This document shows, in pieces, positions 40,751 through 42,752 of a stretch of 42,752 nucleotides of DNA. Source of the DNA: an uncultured Flavobacteriaceae bacterium. Lineage in GTDB: Bacteria > Bacteroidota > Bacteroidia > Flavobacteriales > Flavobacteriaceae. The position numbers and the translations under genes were made by a program. The DNA is taken from assembly GCA_937923735.1 (NCBI GenBank), contig CALDUJ010000114.1:1-42752 (forward strand), read 5' to 3'. The stretch's first letter is position 1. Each line of letters starts with the position of its first letter. The notes beneath the pieces are model-generated. The model was not told where the DNA came from. It was given only the letters and a program-made list of their open reading frames with translations, and did no database searches.

Positions 40751-42352
40751 ATGAAAGCCTTAACTAACATATTACTTGTAACTATTTTGACTGGACAATT
40801 TGCTATAGCGCAAGCGCCTTACAATATGTCTTTTGATAGTGTTGATATGATTTCTGAATTAGAAGAAAGTACAGTAGCGGCAACAAACTTTGCTGACTAC
40901 TCAATATTAACAACAGCAATCAATACAAAATATTCTGAAATAGGATCAGGCCTATTTAAAGGAAAGTTAATGATGGTATCATCAAAGAAAATAGGTGCTA
41001 TCGGTAACGGAACAGATTCAAATACTGGACAGCCTTACACAGATTTGTTTTGTATAGACATAAAAAAGGACGGTCAGTTAAAAAGACCATTGCTATTCTC
41101 AAGAATGCTCAATACTAAAGATAACGAAGGTCAAGTAGCTTTTACTGAAGACGAAGAAACAATATATTTTACCCGTAGCACCAGAGAAAATTCAAAAAAC
41201 TTCCAGCTTTTTAAAGCTAATCTTCAGGAAAATTCTGCTGGTAACTGGATTAATATTCAAAGGTTAGACGTAAGTAGTGATTTCCATTCAGTTGAAAATC
41301 CATTTATTAAAGATAACGTTCTTTATTTTGCATCAGACAAGTTAGGTGGTTTTGGTGGCTTTGATTTGTACAGTGCAGAAATTAATGAAGACGGCACTCT
41401 TAAAGAAGCAGTAAATCTTGGAGATAAAGTAAACTCTGATAAAGATGAAAAATATCCTTTCCTAACTAAAGAAGGTAAGTATTTATATTTCTCTTCTACA
41501 GGTCATGAAACTGTTGGAGGCTATGATGTTTTTGCTAGTCGTGTTGCTAATGGAAATTTTAAAACACCTAAGAACTTGGGTTCTGAATTCAACTCTAAAG
41601 GTAATGAGATAGCGTTCTTCTTAACCAAAGACAATCAAGGTTATGTATCATCTGATAAAGACAGTAAAGAAGGTACTTTCGATATTTACAGGTTCTACAA
41701 AGAAGACATCAAACAATTAATAAAAGGTATTGTTGTAGATGCTGAAACGCAGATACCATTGCCGAATGCAGAAATAATCTTAGTTGATGAAGAAGGTAGA
41801 GAAATTGGACGTCAAATAACTAACGATAAAGCGGAATATGATTTCCCAGTTGTGCCTTTTGATGCTTATACAATTACGGTCATGAAAGAAGGGTTTAAAG
41901 ATTCTGTTATAGAATTTGAAGCTGATAAAGGAAGTAGATTCACATACAACAAAAATCTAGAATTGAATCCAACAAAAGCAACCATAGTTGAAGTTGAGGA
42001 CAAAACGATTATTGATATTGAAAATATCTATTTCGATTTTGACAAGTGGACTATCAAAGACGAATCAACTATTTCTTTAAACAAAGTAGTAGATATACTA
42101 ACTGGCAATCCAGAAATGAGAATCAACATTAATGCGCATACAGATAATAAAGGGACTAAGTCTTACAACTTAGACTTGTCTGAAAATAGAGCTGCTGCAG
42201 CCATGAAATACCTAATTAGTAAAGGTATTGATGCCAACAGGTTGATATCTCACGGTTATGGCGAATCAGAATTATTGATTGACTGTGACAAAGATTGCAC
42301 GAAAGCTGAAGACCAGATAAATCGTCGAATAGAATTCGTAATTATAAAATAA
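40751..42352 (+). CDS. OmpA-family protein with PD40 repeats and a carboxypeptidase-regulatory-like domain
   Basis: A 533-residue exported protein. MKALTNILLVTILTGQFAIAQ is a Sec signal. Residues of about 60-320 hold PD40-type beta-propeller repeats (VAFTEDEETIYFTRST, LYFASDKLGGFGGFDLY, YLYFSSTGHETVGGYDVF). A transthyretin/carboxypeptidase-regulatory-like domain follows (KGIVVDAETQIPLPNAEIIL). The C-terminal OmpA domain has IYFDFDKWTIKDES, NINAHTDNKGTKSYNLDLS and RRIEFVII. The same architecture, plus TPRs, is seen in the T9SS component PorE and related OmpA proteins. This one lacks TPRs and a lipobox, so I do not call it PorE. It binds the wall and probably serves the outer membrane. Confidence 0.9.
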   Translation: MKALTNILLVTILTGQFAIAQAPYNMSFDSVDMISELEESTVAATNFADYSILTTAINTKYSEIGSGLFKGKLMMVSSKKIGAIGNGTDSNTGQPYTDLFCIDIKKDGQLKRPLLFSRMLNTKDNEGQVAFTEDEETIYFTRSTRENSKNFQLFKANLQENSAGNWINIQRLDVSSDFHSVENPFIKDNVLYFASDKLGGFGGFDLYSAEINEDGTLKEAVNLGDKVNSDKDEKYPFLTKEGKYLYFSSTGHETVGGYDVFASRVANGNFKTPKNLGSEFNSKGNEIAFFLTKDNQGYVSSDKDSKEGTFDIYRFYKEDIKQLIKGIVVDAETQIPLPNAEIILVDEEGREIGRQITNDKAEYDFPVVPFDAYTITVMKEGFKDSVIEFEADKGSRFTYNKNLELNPTKATIVEVEDKTIIDIENIYFDFDKWTIKDESTISLNKVVDILTGNPEMRININAHTDNKGTKSYNLDLSENRAAAAMKYLISKGIDANRLISHGYGESELLIDCDKDCTKAEDQINRRIEFVIIK

Positions 42353-42401
42353 GAAATAACAATTCCCTCAAATAAACTAGTCTAATTTAATCTATTGAAT
42401 C

Positions 42402-42548
42402 ATGAAAAAACCAGCTGCTATTATGGTTATCGTAATTCTTTTTACTCTAAGCTCATGTGGAAGTAGCTGGAGTTGTAAAAAAAGCTATTGCGACACTAAC
42501 AAAGAACAAACAAAAACGATTGTTGTTATAACTAACAATGTCACTTAA
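42402..42548 (+). CDS. 48-residue Cys-containing lipoprotein
   Basis: A small gene that codes for 48 residues: MKKPAAIMVIVILFTLSSC is a lipoprotein signal (lipobox LSSC, Cys19). The mature part is only about 30 residues, with WSCKKSYC near its start and a TIVVITNN beta-like end. Two further Cys (25 and 30) could form a disulfide. It begins 49 bases after the OmpA/PD40 stop and ends before a hairpin terminator, so it is probably the second gene of that transcript. Homologues and function are unknown to me. Confidence 0.7.
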   Translation: MKKPAAIMVIVILFTLSSCGSSWSCKKSYCDTNKEQTKTIVVITNNVT

Positions 42549-42573
42549 CGATAGGCATACCAACCCAACTAAC

Positions 42574-42605
42574 AAAAAACCACACTTACAATAGCGTGGT
42601 TTTTT
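42574..42605 (+). terminator. Rho-independent terminator after the small lipoprotein gene
   Basis: The stem aaaaaaccac (42574-42583) pairs with gtggtttttt (42596-42605) around a 12-base loop, with the T run forming the 3' arm. It ends the OmpA-lipoprotein transcript. Confidence 0.75.
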
Positions 42606-42612
42606 GGTTTAA

Positions 42613-42752
42613 TGTCTCGTCCTGAAAAAAGTTGACCATAACATTTACCATTATGGGAAACAAAAGAGAATTAAAGAGGCATCAAGACCCACCGAGAAGC
42701 TATAGTGAGAATTTCAAACGTTTGGTTGTGACAGAATACGAGCAAGGTTTTT
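42613..42752 (+). mobile_element. Left end of an IS3-family insertion sequence (truncated by the window edge)
   Basis: The sequence from TG at 42613, with CCTGAAAAAAGTTGACC at 42621-42637, resembles the terminal repeats of the IS150/IS3 group (TG...CCC-AAAAGTTGGACA type). It is followed 17 bases later by a transposase reading frame. The exact end is inferred from the TG and the terminator before it. The right end and target duplication lie outside. Confidence 0.65.
42653..42752 (+). CDS. IS3-family transposase OrfA (partial, N-terminus only)
   Basis: Thirty-three residues are visible from the ATG at 42653 to the window edge. PPRSYSENFKRLVVTEYEQG is the helix-turn-helix start typical of IS3-family OrfA (the S/Y-x-E-F-K-x-x-V-V-x-x-Y/E pattern). 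In this family OrfA binds the ends, and a -1 frameshift into OrfB makes the active transposase. Whether this copy is intact cannot be seen here. Confidence 0.7.
   Translation, partial: MGNKRELKRHQDPPRSYSENFKRLVVTEYEQGF

Noticed and set aside
40751-42352. Call of PorE for the OmpA/PD40 protein
   Set aside because: PorE has TPR repeats and a lipoprotein signal, and neither is present. Other T9SS core genes are also absent from the window.
1-42752. CRISPR arrays, prophage, restriction or toxin-antitoxin systems
   Set aside because: No regularly spaced repeats, phage structural genes or recognisable defence modules were seen on either strand. The only mobile DNA is the IS end at the right edge.

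Overview
The window is a chromosomal segment from a member of the Bacteroidota, almost certainly the family Flavobacteriaceae. The evidence is AT-rich DNA, TAnnTTTG-type -7 promoter boxes in place of -10 boxes, no obvious Shine-Dalgarno sequences, a type IX secretion C-terminal sorting domain, an S16 protein with a long Ala/Glu/Lys tail, DnaE with a built-in DEDDh exonuclease, the HPPK-deoxynucleoside kinase fusion, and DUF4296 and DUF4271 proteins. The genus cannot be fixed from the sequence alone. Most of the window is ordinary housekeeping DNA, and I do not see a convincing undescribed multi-gene system. The points of interest are unusual active-site residues, regulatory architecture and a few small genes.

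Layout from left to right. Positions 1-2528 (minus) hold the N-terminal two thirds of dnaE, cut by the window edge, followed by a tandem-domain lipoprotein (minus). Positions 3672-5560 (plus) hold rpsP, an internal terminator, rimM and a trmN6-like tRNA methyltransferase. Next come a divergent gamma-glutamyltranspeptidase lipoprotein, glutaryl-CoA dehydrogenase and a metallophosphatase (plus). Positions 9776-12748 (minus) form an Fe-S/redox cluster read as Mrp ATPase, NifU-C scaffold, ferredoxin reductase and 2Fe-2S ferredoxin. Positions 12812-14449 (minus) hold trmB, a LysE-type exporter and an alkyltransferase-like protein in a tight run. A MurG-like glycosyltransferase (plus) then runs tail-to-tail into a PhoR/PhoB-like two-component pair (minus).

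From 17478 the plus strand holds a T9SS-exported lamin-tail protein, a LuxE-like acyl-adenylating enzyme and a YHS protein. These are followed by tyrS (minus), an NAD-dependent epimerase (plus), and a minus-strand set of DPM-type glycosyltransferase, dihydroorotase and DUF4296 lipoprotein. DUF4271 and hemD (plus) follow. Two tRNAs (Gly-GCC and Leu-TAA, minus) have the clearest two-part promoter in the window. Then come mutS (minus), a TrmH-family methyltransferase (plus), an OmpA/TSP3 porin and the folK-dNK fusion (minus). The plus strand continues with a queuosine-precursor transporter, an AsmA-like protein and a SPOR-like protein, then DUF2797 (minus), a GH3-family enzyme, a second OmpA-type protein with PD40 repeats and a 48-residue lipoprotein. 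At the right edge the left end of an IS3-family insertion sequence begins.

Functionally, the segment serves translation (S16, RimM, TyrS, three tRNA/rRNA methyltransferase-type enzymes, two tRNAs), replication and repair (DnaE, MutS, ATL), Fe-S and electron transfer, cofactor and nucleotide synthesis (HemD, FolK, dihydroorotase, deoxynucleoside kinase), and the cell envelope (OmpA proteins, AsmA, lipoproteins, a T9SS cargo). Promoter, terminator and operator calls were made by eye from sequence patterns and are predictions.
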